A model generated the notes under the pieces. It was not told the origin of the DNA. It worked only from the letters and a program-made list of their open reading frames with translations, and did no database searches. A stretch of DNA of 13,742 bases from Deltaproteobacteria bacterium (lineage in GTDB: Bacteria > Desulfobacterota > JADFXK01), in contig JADFYC010000058.1 in assembly GCA_015233295.1 (NCBI GenBank), positions 1 through 13,742 on the forward strand, given 5' to 3'. Positions 12,584-13,742 of the stretch are shown piece after piece (position 1 is the stretch's first letter; every line of letters begins with the position of its first letter). A program made the translations under genes and the position numbers.

Positions 12584-13742
12584 ATGAGTCTGCGGACAAG
12601 TGTGCGGCAGTACTTTGAGACAATCCGGTTTCTTCACCCGAAACAGATTCTCTATCGCTGCCTCCGCATACTGAAGTCCTGGCTTCTGCGCTCTCTCGGC
12701 GGGTTACCCGATAGAACCTACCGCCTGCTTTATCCTTCACCCGGAGTCACCGCCGGCCCTGGCCCAAACCCTCCTCCCCAGGTCTCCCTAAGAAGACTAA
12801 TCATCACTCGGGATGATCTTCAGGCCGGAATTTTTTCATTCATCCACCAACCAGCGGAATATGACCCCACCGGATCTTGGGATGCCCCAGGCCAGAGTCT
12901 CCTTTGGCGATATCATCTGCACTATTTTGATTATTTAACTTTACTCTCCCCGAGCCACTATTCCCCCGGCGCGTCGAGCCGAGACCTGGACCTGGCCGAG
13001 AGACTGATTCTATCCTGGCTGGAGGCCAACCCGGTGGGGCGGCCAATTGCCTGGCATCCATACACCGTGTCTCTCCGGGTGATGAATTGGATGACCTGGT
13101 ATCGGCGGGTGTCGGCCCAAGGTATGTCCATTCCCGACGAATTCAGCAGGGTCTTTCTTGACGGCCTTTACCGGCAACTGGTCTTCCTGGCAGATAATCT
13201 GGAATATGATGTGGGCGGGAATCATCTGCTGGAAAACTTGACGGCCTTGATTCAGGGAGGATGTTTTTTTTCCGGGTGGAGGGCTAAGACATGGGCCGGG
13301 CGGTTTTTGGGTAAGTTAGAGCAGGAACTGGGAACCCAGGTGTTGCCGGACGGAGTTCATTTCGAGCTTTCTCCGGGTTATCATCTGGCTGTAACCGGAG
13401 GTCTGCTGAACACGCTGGCCGTTATTCGATCATCCGGACTAGAAGCCCATTTTTTGAGCGAGTACGTAAAATCTATGTTGTCCGTGGCCGGGGCCTTGTT
13501 GCACCCCGATGGACAACCGGCTTTTTTTAAAGACACCACCCTGGACGCTTCCCCGTCTTGGTTTGACCTCCAGGCTTTGGCCGCGCAGCTAGGCGCTGCA
13601 GGTTTACGTCCTGCTCATTGTCCCCCATTTGTCCAAATGCCCAGTTCCGGCTATTTTGTTTTCAATGGTCCCGGCCACAGGTTAATTGCCTTTGCCGGTA
13701 AGACCTGCCCGGACAATCTGCCGGCGCATGCCCATGGGGATC
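12584..13742 (+). CDS. Heparinase II/III-family protein, 5' part
   Basis: The frame is open from the ATG at 12584 to the right edge (386 residues visible, no stop). GAGG at 12575-12578 gives a suitable ribosome binding site. Features of the family's alpha-toroid domain are visible: a W-x-Y-H-L-H-Y-F-D-Y segment at about 108-117, R-P-I-A-W-H-P-Y-T-V-S-L-R-x-M-N-W at about 155-171, the GGNHLLEN segment at about 213-220, and DGVHFELSPGYH at about 255-266. The visible end (PAHAHGD) is where the beta-sandwich domain begins. Members cleave uronate polysaccharides or occur in capsule and exopolysaccharide clusters. There is no signal peptide; the amino end is Arg-rich, as in many cluster-encoded members. 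Substrate unknown. The rest of the gene and its cluster lie to the right. Confidence 0.85.
   Translation, partial: MSLRTSVRQYFETIRFLHPKQILYRCLRILKSWLLRSLGGLPDRTYRLLYPSPGVTAGPGPNPPPQVSLRRLIITRDDLQAGIFSFIHQPAEYDPTGSWDAPGQSLLWRYHLHYFDYLTLLSPSHYSPGASSRDLDLAERLILSWLEANPVGRPIAWHPYTVSLRVMNWMTWYRRVSAQGMSIPDEFSRVFLDGLYRQLVFLADNLEYDVGGNHLLENLTALIQGGCFFSGWRAKTWAGRFLGKLEQELGTQVLPDGVHFELSPGYHLAVTGGLLNTLAVIRSSGLEAHFLSEYVKSMLSVAGALLHPDGQPAFFKDTTLDASPSWFDLQALAAQLGAAGLRPAHCPPFVQMPSSGYFVFNGPGHRLIAFAGKTCPDNLPAHAHGD

Overview
The window reads like a chromosomal stretch of a free-living, probably anaerobic Gram-negative bacterium, most plausibly a member of the Desulfobacterota (former Deltaproteobacteria). This is inference from gene content: a PilZ protein, PAS-rich histidine kinases with a Cys-motif PAS, a pyruvoyl-type arginine decarboxylase paired with agmatinase, a free-standing NifU-like scaffold, an HPP/CBS gene pair, a sigma-54-type promoter and a heparinase-like polysaccharide enzyme. 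No tRNA, rRNA, CRISPR array or intact insertion sequence was seen.

Layout. 2-307 is the 3' end of a MetE/UROD-fold methyltransferase-like gene, followed by an M29 aminopeptidase (360-1484). A convergent PilZ gene (1502-2269, minus) shares a divergent promoter region with a nicotinamidase/isochorismatase-type hydrolase (2421-2942). A heptamer repeat array precedes a 764-residue receiver-PAS-kinase protein (3063-5357) whose kinase core has lost its phospho-acceptor His and its G2 glycines. A palindrome-rich leader (5358-5597) precedes a polyamine unit: pyruvoyl arginine decarboxylase (5598-6188), overlapping agmatinase (6155-7063) and a 39-residue zinc-ribbon protein (7121-7240). Together the first two convert arginine to agmatine and then to putrescine plus urea.

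On the minus strand an HPP membrane protein (7269-7808) is translationally coupled to a two-CBS-domain protein (7802-8428). The gap 8429-8914 holds an inverted heptamer array, four consecutive dyads and a good sigma-54 promoter match, in front of a small secreted LTxxQ-type protein (8915-9289). Two hairpins separate this from a convergent HisKA_3 kinase (9427-10617, minus). The amino end of that kinase abuts, and is antisense to, a 66-residue fragment of a CheB methylesterase (10604-10801), which marks a rearrangement junction. After an AT-rich gap come a NifU-domain protein (11219-11437), a 613-base gap with strong hairpins, an exported Ala/Lys heptad-repeat protein (12051-12317), a clear terminator (12425-12459), and the 5' part of a heparinase II/III-family gene (12584 to the edge).

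Most genes are recognisable families. The unusual material is the degenerate hybrid kinase, the cheB/kinase junction, the dyad array plus sigma-54 promoter in front of the secreted protein, the 7-bp periodic intergenic repeats, the perfect 9-1-9 palindrome ahead of the polyamine operon, and the repeat-built Ala/Lys exported protein.
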